Below, in pieces: positions 42,251-50,370 of a stretch of 64,000 bases of DNA (positions are counted from its first letter, which is position 1; each line of letters starts with the position of its first letter). Under the pieces are notes generated by a model. The model saw only the letters and a list, made by a program, of their open reading frames with translations. It made no database searches and was not told the DNA's origin. Position numbers and translations under genes: made by a program. This DNA is from Viridibacillus sp050279675 (GTDB lineage: Bacteria > Bacillota > Bacilli > Bacillales_A > Planococcaceae): contig NZ_JBNNUK010000004.1 in NCBI RefSeq assembly GCF_050279675.1, positions 62,001 through 126,000 of the forward strand. The letters are read 5' to 3'.

Positions 42251-42417
42251 CTCTAGATGATATTTCCCTGCTATCAATTAAAATTCTTAAATATGGGGGT
42301 CTAAACTTTTTCTATTTTCAATCTAGTTACAACATTTGATGATTTTGTTTTTACTATTTTTCAATCACTGTTTTACTTAATATATTTAAGAGGGCTAATA
42401 AATACTACTATTAAAAA

Positions 42418-42460
42418 CAAAAAAACTACTTGATATCTAAATAGATATCAAGTAGTTTTT
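42418..42460 (-). terminator. Terminator of the nucleoside hydrolase gene
   Basis: Perfect 18-bp inverted repeat AAAAACTACTTGATATCT and its complement with a 4-base loop, T-rich on both sides. Confidence 0.9.
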
Positions 42461-42473
42461 AAATACTTCTTTC

Positions 42474-43433
42474 TTAAGCTAGTTGTTTACCAATCGTATT
42501 CACAGCATTAAAGAATAATTCGATAAACCCTTCACGATTAACTGTATGTAATACTTTAACATTTGGTGCTTTACCAGTTTTACCTACATAATCAACAATT
42601 GTTGAACCTGCTGTTAAACGTCCTTCCAACTCTACTTCTACAAAGTAGTCCCCGCCTTGGAATAACTCTGGAGCAACAAGATAAGCAACTGCACACACAT
42701 CATGTACACGAATTTGGTTCTCGAAATTTGGAGCATGAAATGGTGTTTGTGATTGTGTGAATGTATAAAATTTCATCATCTCTGCAACTTTCTCAGCAAA
42801 CGGAGTTCCTGACTGGCTTAATCGTTCCATTTCATCGAGGGTAATATATGCTTTATGCGTTACATCTAAGCCACTCATCACAATCGGTAAACCTGAACGG
42901 AAAACTAATTCTACCGCATGTGGATCAACATAAGCATTAAATTCAGCAGTTGTTGTCACATTACCACCTACTGCTGCTCCACCCATCCATGAAATCATTT
43001 TAATTTTTGGCTTTACTTCTGGGTGTGCCAATAATAATGCTGCTACGTTTGTTAATGGGCCAGTCGCTACAATGATAATAGGCTCAACACTAGCTAAAAG
43101 CGTTTCACGCATTGCAGTTATAGCTGAGCGATCACTCGTTTGTAGAGTCGGCTCCGCCCATTTTACATTGCCTAATCCACCTTCACCATGAATCTCTTCA
43201 GCCACTTCTAGTGTATGAAACAAGGGAGCATCAAGACCTCTAGCTACTTCAACATCTTGTTTAATATACGTTAAGAAACTAAGTGCATTATACGTTGTTT
43301 TATCTTGCGATACGTTTCCAGCTTCAGTTGTTACTAAACGAATATCTAACTCAGGTCTTGCAAAAGCAAGTGCTAGCATCATTGTATCGTCAATACCAGG
43401 ATCGCAGTCTAATATTAAAGGGATTTTATTCAA
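42474..43433 (-). CDS. Inosine/uridine-preferring nucleoside hydrolase family protein
   Basis: Cleaves the N-glycosidic bond of ribonucleosides to base and ribose. 319 residues. The calcium-binding motif DCDPGIDDTMML at the N-terminus, HGEGGLG near residue 68, IIVATGPLTNVA near 118 and the late HDVCAVAYL motif (catalytic His/Asp) are all present. The likely start is TTG 43433, 8 bases after AGGAG; the in-frame GTG at 43442 overlaps the ribosome site. Separate transcript from the ECF operon but same strand; it fits the same catabolic route. Confidence 0.92.
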   Translation of the reverse strand: MNKIPLILDCDPGIDDTMMLALAFARPELDIRLVTTEAGNVSQDKTTYNALSFLTYIKQDVEVARGLDAPLFHTLEVAEEIHGEGGLGNVKWAEPTLQTSDRSAITAMRETLLASVEPIIIVATGPLTNVAALLLAHPEVKPKIKMISWMGGAAVGGNVTTTAEFNAYVDPHAVELVFRSGLPIVMSGLDVTHKAYITLDEMERLSQSGTPFAEKVAEMMKFYTFTQSQTPFHAPNFENQIRVHDVCAVAYLVAPELFQGGDYFVEVELEGRLTAGSTIVDYVGKTGKAPNVKVLHTVNREGFIELFFNAVNTIGKQLA

Positions 43434-43535
43434 TAGATTCACTCCTCAATACAGTTAATTCTATATTTACTTCAATAAGTATTGTAACCCTTTTCGAAGA
43501 TTGTATCATCATCATAGTACATTCTTGTTTTTATA

Positions 43536-43568
43536 TTTAAAAGCCACTTCCCTTATCAGAAGTGGCAA
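43536..43568 (-). terminator. Terminator of the GNAT gene
   Basis: GCCACTTC/GAAGTGGC with an 8-base loop, followed on the minus strand by TTTTAAATATA. Confidence 0.75.
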
Positions 43569-43572
43569 ATAC

Positions 43573-44259
43573 TCATTTCATTCTTTTATATTCTACAATC
43601 CATTCGTCATTTTCTAGAAATATTTGTACACCAATCCAGCCTTCTTTTAATAGACGTTGCTGCATAGTGGTATCACTCATTAATACTTTATATGATTCAT
43701 TGAATGACAAAACGTCTTCAGTTGTTTTTTTGAAAAATACATAACGAAGCTTACCACCATATTTTAATTTTAAAGCTGCAACCATCATACCTTGAGAAAA
43801 TTTATCTTTTAGGCTTGGGATATTGAACGGCTTTACTGTGGCACAAATATAATCAAAACGTTCCTCATCTACCTGCTCCATAATAACTTTAGCCAATGTC
43901 TTTTGAAGACCAAAGCCACGATAATCAGGCGATACATTTGAAATTTCTTGGTATAAAACACGTTGTAATTGAGATTCTTCTACTCCACAATCACGTCCAA
44001 GATGCTCATCATCAATTTCAGGCTCAAGAAGTGCACGGAATGCAATAAGATCTTCTCCTACAAATGCTCCAATCATTAAGCCGTTGCCTCGAAGAATATA
44101 TTCAAATTCCTCTTGTGATAGAGGCTGTAACACGGATTGATCTGGTAATGCATTATAAACAATAGTTTGTAATTGTTGTATGATTGGTAAATGTTCCATT
44201 GCTAATGAGCGTATATCAAATGGTGTTTCACCTAAATGACCTTTATATAAACTGTTCAT
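43573..44259 (-). CDS. GNAT-family N-acetyltransferase-like protein
   Basis: 228 residues. The central part (LMIGAFVGEDLIAFRALLEP, then NVSPDYRGFGLQKTLAKVIM) matches GNAT motifs D and A; the pyrophosphate loop R-G-x-G-L is present. The N-terminal IRSLAMEHLPIIQQLQ is the usual first strand-helix. It starts 19 bases after the epimerase gene (GGAGGAG ribosome site), so it shares that transcript; it may acetylate an amino acid or peptide product of the pathway (inference). Confidence 0.75.
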   Translation of the reverse strand: MNSLYKGHLGETPFDIRSLAMEHLPIIQQLQTIVYNALPDQSVLQPLSQEEFEYILRGNGLMIGAFVGEDLIAFRALLEPEIDDEHLGRDCGVEESQLQRVLYQEISNVSPDYRGFGLQKTLAKVIMEQVDEERFDYICATVKPFNIPSLKDKFSQGMMVAALKLKYGGKLRYVFFKKTTEDVLSFNESYKVLMSDTTMQQRLLKEGWIGVQIFLENDEWIVEYKRMK

Positions 44260-44278
44260 TCAAGCACTCCTCCAATTG

Positions 44279-45388
44279 TTATTTCACTACATGCGAGTAG
44301 TGGCAAAGTTCTTGTAGGATAGCCTCATCTACATCAATGCCTAATCCTGGACGCTCATTTAAACAAATAAATGGTACATCATATTTTAAGTTACCCACAT
44401 CTTTTGAGAATTTTAATGGTCCTGTTAACTCGACACTTGTCATAATTTTTTTTGAGAATGCAACATGGAATCCAGCCGCAGAACCGATTGATGATTCTAC
44501 CATCGATCCGATTTGACATTCAATTCCTGCCATTTCAGCCATTGTTGCTAATTTCATCGCTGGGTAAATACCTCCACATTTCATCAGTTTAATATTGACC
44601 TTATCAGCAGCACGTTTAGCAATAATTTCACGCATTTCTTTTACACCATGTAAGCCTTCGTCAATCATTAAAGGAATGTCTGTTTTAGATTTTATTTCTA
44701 CCATCGCATCAATGTCGTCCGCAACAACAGGTTGCTCTAACCAATCTAAGTCAACGTCTCGTAATGCTCGTAAACCGCGTAAAGTAGTGGAACTATTTCC
44801 CCATCCTTGATTGACATCTACTCGGATTGCGATATCAAAGCCAACACGCTCACGCACTGCTTGAATACGTTCTACGTCCTTCATGACTTCTGTTCCGACT
44901 TTCATTTTGAATGAGCGGTAGCCTTGTCTCACACGCTCTTCTGCTTCATTTGCCATTTTTTCAGGTGTACCAATGCTTAGTACATGTGTTATTGGAAACT
45001 TATCATGATAACGACCACCGATTAATTGATAGACAGGTACATCTAATTTTTTTCCTGCTATATCGAAACAAGCAATATCAATTGCCGCTTTTGCTGCAGG
45101 TACTTGATAAACTGCCTTATCCATTAATGCATGAATTTTTTCGAATGCCATTGGATCTTGACCAATCATTAATGGTGCAAGTTGGTTTTTTAATACAGCA
45201 TAGGTGCTTTCCCAACTCTCCCCTGTTACATGTTCATCAGGGACAGACTCACCGTAACCTATAACTCCTTCATCCGTAGTCATTTTCACGATTATAGAGG
45301 GCATTGATGGATATGTGTCATAGCTAATAATGAATGGTTCAATTAAAGGTAGTTCGATAGCAAAAATTTCAATTTCAGTGATTTTCAT
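44279..45388 (-). CDS. Enolase-superfamily epimerase/racemase (dipeptide epimerase or N-acylamino-acid racemase type)
   Basis: 369 residues of the muconate-lactonizing subgroup. Catalytic KxK is RSFKMKVG (near residue 163), metal ligands are Asp in IRVDVNQGW, Glu in DWLEQPV and Asp/Glu in LMIDEGLHG, and the second general base is Lys in NIKLMKCGG (near 265). Two opposite lysines are the mark of 1,1-proton-transfer enzymes such as Ala-Glu dipeptide epimerase, N-succinylamino-acid racemase and OSBS; menaquinone neighbours are absent, so OSBS is unlikely. Divergent from a regulator gene, with an M20 hydrolase nearby, pointing to peptide or N-acyl amino acid use. Confidence 0.87.
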   Translation of the reverse strand: MKITEIEIFAIELPLIEPFIISYDTYPSMPSIIVKMTTDEGVIGYGESVPDEHVTGESWESTYAVLKNQLAPLMIGQDPMAFEKIHALMDKAVYQVPAAKAAIDIACFDIAGKKLDVPVYQLIGGRYHDKFPITHVLSIGTPEKMANEAEERVRQGYRSFKMKVGTEVMKDVERIQAVRERVGFDIAIRVDVNQGWGNSSTTLRGLRALRDVDLDWLEQPVVADDIDAMVEIKSKTDIPLMIDEGLHGVKEMREIIAKRAADKVNIKLMKCGGIYPAMKLATMAEMAGIECQIGSMVESSIGSAAGFHVAFSKKIMTSVELTGPLKFSKDVGNLKYDVPFICLNERPGLGIDVDEAILQELCHYSHVVK

Positions 45389-45430
45389 TTATACTCACTC
45401 TTTTCTTTTTATTTACGAACTGTTATAGTT

Positions 45431-45452
45431 GTCGTTAAATAGTCGTTAATTA
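45431..45452. promoter_or_regulatory. Tandem 11-bp direct repeat between divergent genes (putative operator)
   Basis: GTCGTTAAATA directly followed by GTCGTTAATTA, one helical turn apart, in the 95-bp gap between the epimerase and its divergent regulator. A plausible binding site of that regulator. Confidence 0.5.
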
Positions 45453-45483
45453 GTAAAAAAATATAACAAGGGAGTCATATTCT

Positions 45484-46728
45484 ATGTCAACAAAAATAGC
45501 AGTCATTTGTTCAAAAGCATTTATGAATCGTCTCAATATTATCTCACATGAAGTACCACATATACAATTAGATTTTTATATTTACAATTCACCAGAAGAA
45601 ACACCAAATGTAATGAAACAAGTAAAACCTTGTGATGTTCTACTGTTAGCAGGGACATTGCCTTATTTATATGCCCAGCACTTATTAAGACAATGGCCAA
45701 TACCTTGGACATATATAAAACAAGATGAAACGATGATCTCAACGACCATTCTTTCCGCCATCACTAATCACGATGTCACGATTGATCGACTATCTATTGA
45801 TGTAATGAGCTCAACTTTTATACAAAATGTCTTATATGATATCCAATATGAAGGTCCATTACCATTCATGCAAGAAATTGAATTATCGACACCAACTAAG
45901 CAATTACTTACAAATCATATTGCTCTTTGGGAGTCAAAGCAAATTGATTTAGTCATAACGAGTATTCATGCTATTTATGATGAATTAACGGCATTGGGTA
46001 TACCTGTTATACGAATGCTTGATCCAAAAAGTTCGATTATCCGGCGTCTAAATGAATCTATATCTCTATCACAATTAACAAAATTGGAGTCTGCAAAAGC
46101 CGTTGCCGGACTTATAGAATTTCATGACGGTGCACACAATACATTACAAATTGTTGAACAATTAGCTACAACCATCCATGCTTCATATCAACAAATAGAC
46201 ACTTGCTGTTTTGAATTATTCACAACATTCGGGCATTTACAAAATGCACTAACCCAAAATAAACTCGAGTCTTTTTTTACTGATTCAGAAAAGCCGATGA
46301 AGCTCGTCTTTGGTTATGGTGAATCTATACTTGAAGCTCAAAGGAATGCACAACAAGCTTTAAAATACGCTTCACCTAATGCTATTTATATTTTAACTGA
46401 AAACAAAGAATTACAAAGACCCTTTCCAAATACCACCACAACATTATCATTACAAGCTAAAGACCCTTATATTGTCCTTATGGCAAAAGAAACAAAACTT
46501 AGCCCGCTCAATATTTCTAAAATTATGGCCTTTAGTAAAGCGAGACAGTCGTTACAATTTACAGCTCATGATTTATCCGAGCATTTACAAGTAACACGGA
46601 GAACAACAGAGCGTATTCTAAAAAAACTTGTTGAACATAACTACGTTAAAATTGTTGGAGAAGAAATGACATATCAGCAAGGTAGACCACGCAGTTTATA
46701 TGAGCTGAATTTCTCCACATACAATTAG
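45484..46728 (+). CDS. Transcriptional regulator with PrpR-N-like sensor and winged helix
   Basis: 414 residues. The N-terminal ~200 residues resemble the PrpR_N/periplasmic-binding-like sensor (the strand QIDLVITSIHAIYDELTALG, then IPVIRMLDP). The middle is a poorly conserved domain and the last ~70 residues form a winged helix (FTAHDLSEHLQVTRRTTERI, LKKLVEHNYVKIVGEE). It does not contain the AAA+ sigma-54 module of PrpR. Divergent from the epimerase and convergent with nhaC, it probably controls the whole cluster. Ribosome site AAGGGAG. Confidence 0.75.
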   Translation: MSTKIAVICSKAFMNRLNIISHEVPHIQLDFYIYNSPEETPNVMKQVKPCDVLLLAGTLPYLYAQHLLRQWPIPWTYIKQDETMISTTILSAITNHDVTIDRLSIDVMSSTFIQNVLYDIQYEGPLPFMQEIELSTPTKQLLTNHIALWESKQIDLVITSIHAIYDELTALGIPVIRMLDPKSSIIRRLNESISLSQLTKLESAKAVAGLIEFHDGAHNTLQIVEQLATTIHASYQQIDTCCFELFTTFGHLQNALTQNKLESFFTDSEKPMKLVFGYGESILEAQRNAQQALKYASPNAIYILTENKELQRPFPNTTTTLSLQAKDPYIVLMAKETKLSPLNISKIMAFSKARQSLQFTAHDLSEHLQVTRRTTERILKKLVEHNYVKIVGEEMTYQQGRPRSLYELNFSTYN

Positions 46729-46768
46729 TAAAGCCTTCTAGACATCTATTATGCTAGAAGGCTTTTGC
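46729..46768. terminator. Bidirectional terminator between regulator and nhaC
   Basis: Perfect AAAGCCTTCTAG / CTAGAAGGCTTT stem flanked by T/A runs. Confidence 0.85.
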
Positions 46769-46771
46769 CTA

Positions 46772-48223
46772 TTAATCTAGTGCAGGAACACTGTTTATAT
46801 CTTCTTCCTTTTTTAATTTCGCTTCATTACTCTTTATTAATGCCTGTTCTTCTGGCGTTAATTTAACAATAGAAAAACCAATGTATCCATAAATAATTGA
46901 AAGAATTGGTACAGTAAAGTTCAAGATTGCATACGGCGCATATTCGAAAGCGCTTACACCTAGTGTCGCTAGTATAAATACACCACAAGTATTCCACGGG
47001 AAGAATACTGATGTTAATGTACCGCCATCTTCTAAAGTACGTGATAAGTTTTTAGAATGCAATCCTCTATCTTTATAAACCTTAACGAACATACGAGAAG
47101 GTACAACAATAGATATGTATTGCTCAGAACAAGTTGCATTTGTTGTAATACAAGCGGCAATTGTTGCAGCCACTAAGCTACCCGTTGATTTCGCTGCCTT
47201 TACAATAATATTCATCATTGATTGAAGCATACCAGAATACTCCAATACACCTCCGAAAGTCATCGCAACAAGAGTCATTGATACAGTGAACATCATTGAA
47301 TCAAGCCCACCACGATTAAACAATTCATAGACCATTTCATTGTCAGTTTCTAGTTTGAATCCTTCTTGCAAAGCATTTACTGCATCTGCTGGTGCACCGC
47401 CTTGCACGAAAATTTGAGCGATAAACCCTAGTAAAATCCCAACAACTAAAGCAGGGATAGCAGGAACTTTTTTCGCTACCAATACTATTACAATAACCGG
47501 TACTAATAATAACCACGGAGAAATAACAAAGCTTTCTTGTAATACACTTAATGTTCCTTCAATTTTCCCAGTATCCATTGTAGATGACGCAAACTGACGA
47601 CCGAGTATGCCAAATACAACTAACGAAATAAGTAAAGCTGGAACTGTCGTATAAAACATATGTTTAATATGATCAAACAAATTTGTATCTGTTAAACCCG
47701 CAGCTAAGTTCGTTGTATCAGAAAGTGGAGACATCTTGTCACCAAAATAGGAACCAGAAATAACCGCCCCTGCAATCATCTCAGCAGGAATACCCATACT
47801 TAAACCAATACCCATTCCAGCTACACCAATTGTAGCCATTGTCGACCATGAACTTCCGATAGCTAGTGACACAATCGAACAAATAAGCATAATCGTTACT
47901 AAAAACCATGCCGGTGAAATAATTTTCAAACCGTAGAAAATCATCGTCGCTACGACCCCTCCACCAATCCATGCACCAATCGTTAATCCAACTAACATAA
48001 TTATCACAATTGCAGGTAACGCAAGACGTATCCCCTTATACATCATGCCTTCAATCTCTGTCCATTTATAACCATGCTTCCAAGCAACAATCGCCGCTAC
48101 AATTGTACCCACAATTAATGGCACATGTGGACTTTGACCTAATACCACTACTGTTACTAACATTGTGATAATCATAATCAAAAATGTTAAACCAGCCCAT
48201 CCTGCACTAATCTCCTTTTTCAT
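46772..48223 (-). CDS. NhaC-family Na+/H+ antiporter
   Basis: 483 residues with about twelve membrane helices; typical of the NhaC/MleN group: AIGSSWSTMATIGVAGMGIG and GSYFGDKMSPLSDTTNLAAG (near residues 150-190), and CSEQYISIVVPSRMF and FFPWNTCG late in the protein. NhaC proteins exchange sodium for protons, sometimes together with organic acids or amino acids. Its place between a peptide-type regulator and an M20 hydrolase suggests solute-linked exchange here (inference). Confidence 0.9.
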   Translation of the reverse strand: MKKEISAGWAGLTFLIMIITMLVTVVVLGQSPHVPLIVGTIVAAIVAWKHGYKWTEIEGMMYKGIRLALPAIVIIMLVGLTIGAWIGGGVVATMIFYGLKIISPAWFLVTIMLICSIVSLAIGSSWSTMATIGVAGMGIGLSMGIPAEMIAGAVISGSYFGDKMSPLSDTTNLAAGLTDTNLFDHIKHMFYTTVPALLISLVVFGILGRQFASSTMDTGKIEGTLSVLQESFVISPWLLLVPVIVIVLVAKKVPAIPALVVGILLGFIAQIFVQGGAPADAVNALQEGFKLETDNEMVYELFNRGGLDSMMFTVSMTLVAMTFGGVLEYSGMLQSMMNIIVKAAKSTGSLVAATIAACITTNATCSEQYISIVVPSRMFVKVYKDRGLHSKNLSRTLEDGGTLTSVFFPWNTCGVFILATLGVSAFEYAPYAILNFTVPILSIIYGYIGFSIVKLTPEEQALIKSNEAKLKKEEDINSVPALD

Positions 48224-48392
48224 TTCTCACAACCCCTTTGCGAAAATATAAATAGTTTAGAATAGTCTATAAATATTAACTATTATTATAATAGTAATAG
48301 CCACTTCTTTTTGAGTCAAACCTTTTTTTGAAAGAGCTAGCATTTATGGTGCATAAACGAGCAAAATCCACCTGACTGATATTACTAAAAAA

Positions 48393-48427
48393 TAAAAAAC
48401 CTATGCAAGTTTTTCCTTCGCATAGGC
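48393..48427 (-). terminator. Terminator of the M20 hydrolase gene
   Basis: CCTATGC/GCATAGG with a 13-base loop, followed on the minus strand by a T-run. Confidence 0.7.
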
Positions 48428-48434
48428 TCTTAAA

Positions 48435-49535
48435 TTATTTCACTAGAGTTTTTGAAAGAACTTTCGCTAAAACTTTAGCAGCATCTAGTAATGCTTCTTT
48501 TTCAAAAGTCATTTTAGGATGATGTAAACCTGGAGCTAAATTGGCACCAATACCGATCATTGTCGCCTTTAATTCTGGTTTTAATACGGTGTAGAAATGG
48601 AAATCATCGCTACCTGGCGTTACAACTGCTGGCGATAAATGCTCTTTACCTAACACTTCAATAATCGCCTCTTCTGCCATTTTTGCAGCTTCAGAAGAAA
48701 CTTCTGCACCTGGTGTTAAATCCACCCAGTTCCATGTAATGTCCACATTAAATTGTTGCTTAATTCCTTTTAAGCCATTTTCAACTTTTGATTGCATCTC
48801 TTTTAATACAACGTTTTTCTGCGCGCGTACATCCATCGTAAAGCTTGCGCCACCTGGAATAATATTGATACTCCCGCCATCTGCTACAATTTTCGTTAAC
48901 TTCACTGAATGTGGCTCAAATGGAGATATATAAATATTCTTCACCATTTGTTGTATAGCTACTACAACATCAATAGCATTTTGTCCTTGATGTGGTCGTG
49001 CGCCATGGGCATCTGTTCCATGGATATTGCCCTCTAAGAATACTGCTGCTCCATGGTGGATAGCTGGAGATACTTGCCCTATTTTAAGTTCCTCAATAGG
49101 ACGTAAATGTACACCAAATAGATGGGTTACATCCTCAACTGCCCCTCTTTCAAAGGCAGCAACAGCACCGTTTCCTTTTTCTTCAGCAGGTTGGAAGATA
49201 AAACGAACACGATGATTTAACTTTTGACCTTTTAAATGTAATAGTGCACCTAATACCATCGATATATTGGCATCATGACCACAAGAATGGTTTGCACGCC
49301 ATTCACCATCAACCTCTTGCCATAAAGCATCTATATCGGCACGTACTGCTACTACCTCTTTCCCTTCACCGATTTCCGCTAGTAAACCTGGTATATCACC
49401 AAGAAGTCTATAAGAAATGTTTAACTCATCTAATATAGACGCAATTTTTTTTGTTGTTTCATGTTCTTTCCAGCTAATTTCAGGATTCGCATGAAAATAA
49501 TCAAACCAATTTACTATTTGTTCATCAATTGTCAT
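48435..49535 (-). CDS. M20-family amidohydrolase (aminoacylase/carboxypeptidase type)
   Basis: About 366 residues. Metal-binding CGHDANISM (near residue 86), catalytic PAEEKGNGA (near 118), FGVHLRP and HPKMTFEKEA at the end follow the M20D pattern (IAA-Leu hydrolase, hippurate hydrolase, N-acetyldiaminopimelate deacetylase). It would cut an amide bond of an N-acyl amino acid or peptide. ATG 49535 chosen as first ATG after a GGGGTG stretch; an upstream GTG is possible. Same strand as nhaC, separated by 210 bases with a terminator, so a separate transcript. Confidence 0.87.
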   Translation of the reverse strand: MTIDEQIVNWFDYFHANPEISWKEHETTKKIASILDELNISYRLLGDIPGLLAEIGEGKEVVAVRADIDALWQEVDGEWRANHSCGHDANISMVLGALLHLKGQKLNHRVRFIFQPAEEKGNGAVAAFERGAVEDVTHLFGVHLRPIEELKIGQVSPAIHHGAAVFLEGNIHGTDAHGARPHQGQNAIDVVVAIQQMVKNIYISPFEPHSVKLTKIVADGGSINIIPGGASFTMDVRAQKNVVLKEMQSKVENGLKGIKQQFNVDITWNWVDLTPGAEVSSEAAKMAEEAIIEVLGKEHLSPAVVTPGSDDFHFYTVLKPELKATMIGIGANLAPGLHHPKMTFEKEALLDAAKVLAKVLSKTLVK

Positions 49536-49696
49536 GTTAAACACCCCATCTGAATCACATCATACTGCAAAAATGAATAGTTTTCCATCTAAGATTTTTT
49601 GTCCTACTTTAATTTCCCGTTAATGTTTTTACTAAGAAACGAATTAAAGTTCCGATGAACATTTACTGAATTATGGAAGAAAATAATCCCTTTTCA

Positions 49697-49725
49697 TAAA
49701 AAAACAGCCCTTACACAAGGCTGTT
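49697..49725 (-). terminator. Terminator of the 44-residue gene
   Basis: ACAGCC/GGCTGT with a 9-base loop, followed on the minus strand by seven T. Confidence 0.75.
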
Positions 49726-49731
49726 CAATAG

Positions 49732-49866
49732 CTATAACTCCGTAAAAAAACCTTCAGGATATTGCTCACCATTATTCTCATGGCATATCTCCTCACGTTT
49801 TTCCTCTTCTTTTTGAACCTCAAAATCCTGATCTACTAAGTACGTTTCAAATCTTGATGCTTTCAT
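49732..49866 (-). CDS. Small charged hypothetical protein (44 residues)
   Basis: Encodes a short protein beginning MKASRFETYLVDQDFEVQ and rich in Glu and Lys, without membrane segment. ATG 49866 is 9 bases from AGGGGGG; an in-frame ATG two codons upstream is also possible. It is bounded by its own terminator, which supports a real gene. No family recognised. Confidence 0.6.
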   Translation of the reverse strand: MKASRFETYLVDQDFEVQKEEEKREEICHENNGEQYPEGFFTEL

Positions 49867-50042
49867 TAGCATTCCCCCCTTATAAAATAATTTTAGTGCT
49901 TTTAATATTACAATTTTCCCCATGTAAATTCAAGTATTATTACCTAATTAATCTAAATTTTCTGTCTTTTATAAAAATAAAACAAAACCCAACATTTTAC
50001 AGTATAATAAAAACAATATAATTGAACTAAAGGAGATTGTAA

Positions 50043-50333
50043 ATGAGCCCTTTTTTAATCCCTATTTTCGCATTATTAATTCCAATTGTCGCCATTTCAT
50101 CAAAAGCTTTCAATGATCGCTTGAAAATTAAACACTCTATACTAAAAGATGAAATCGAGCTTGAAAGACTGAAACAACAAAGCTTTATAGCTGAAACAGA
50201 AAAACTTCGTTTAGAAATTGAACAAGTTCGTTCATCATCTTCACTATCCAAAGATGCATTGTTAGAGTTTAAGCCTATTCAACCAGACTTAAATATAGAA
50301 CCTACTCCAATCTCTTTTAAAGAAACAAAATAA
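50043..50333 (+). CDS. Small membrane-anchored coiled-coil protein
   Basis: 96 residues: one N-terminal membrane helix (FLIPIFALLIPIVAISS, about residues 4-20), a heptad-like charged helix (about 28-68) and a proline-containing tail. Ribosome site AAAGGAGA. The shape resembles small phage-shock-type or envelope-adapter proteins, but I do not recognise the family. A strong terminator overlaps its end and that of the converging ABC permease. Confidence 0.7.
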   Translation: MSPFLIPIFALLIPIVAISSKAFNDRLKIKHSILKDEIELERLKQQSFIAETEKLRLEIEQVRSSSSLSKDALLEFKPIQPDLNIEPTPISFKETK

Positions 50334-50370
50334 AAACACGGTCGCTCTAAGAGTGACCGTGTTTTTTCTT
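50333..50370. terminator. Bidirectional terminator between convergent genes
   Basis: AAACACGGTC / GACCGTGTTT stem with inner GCTCT/AGAGT pairing and T-runs on both flanks. Confidence 0.88.
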
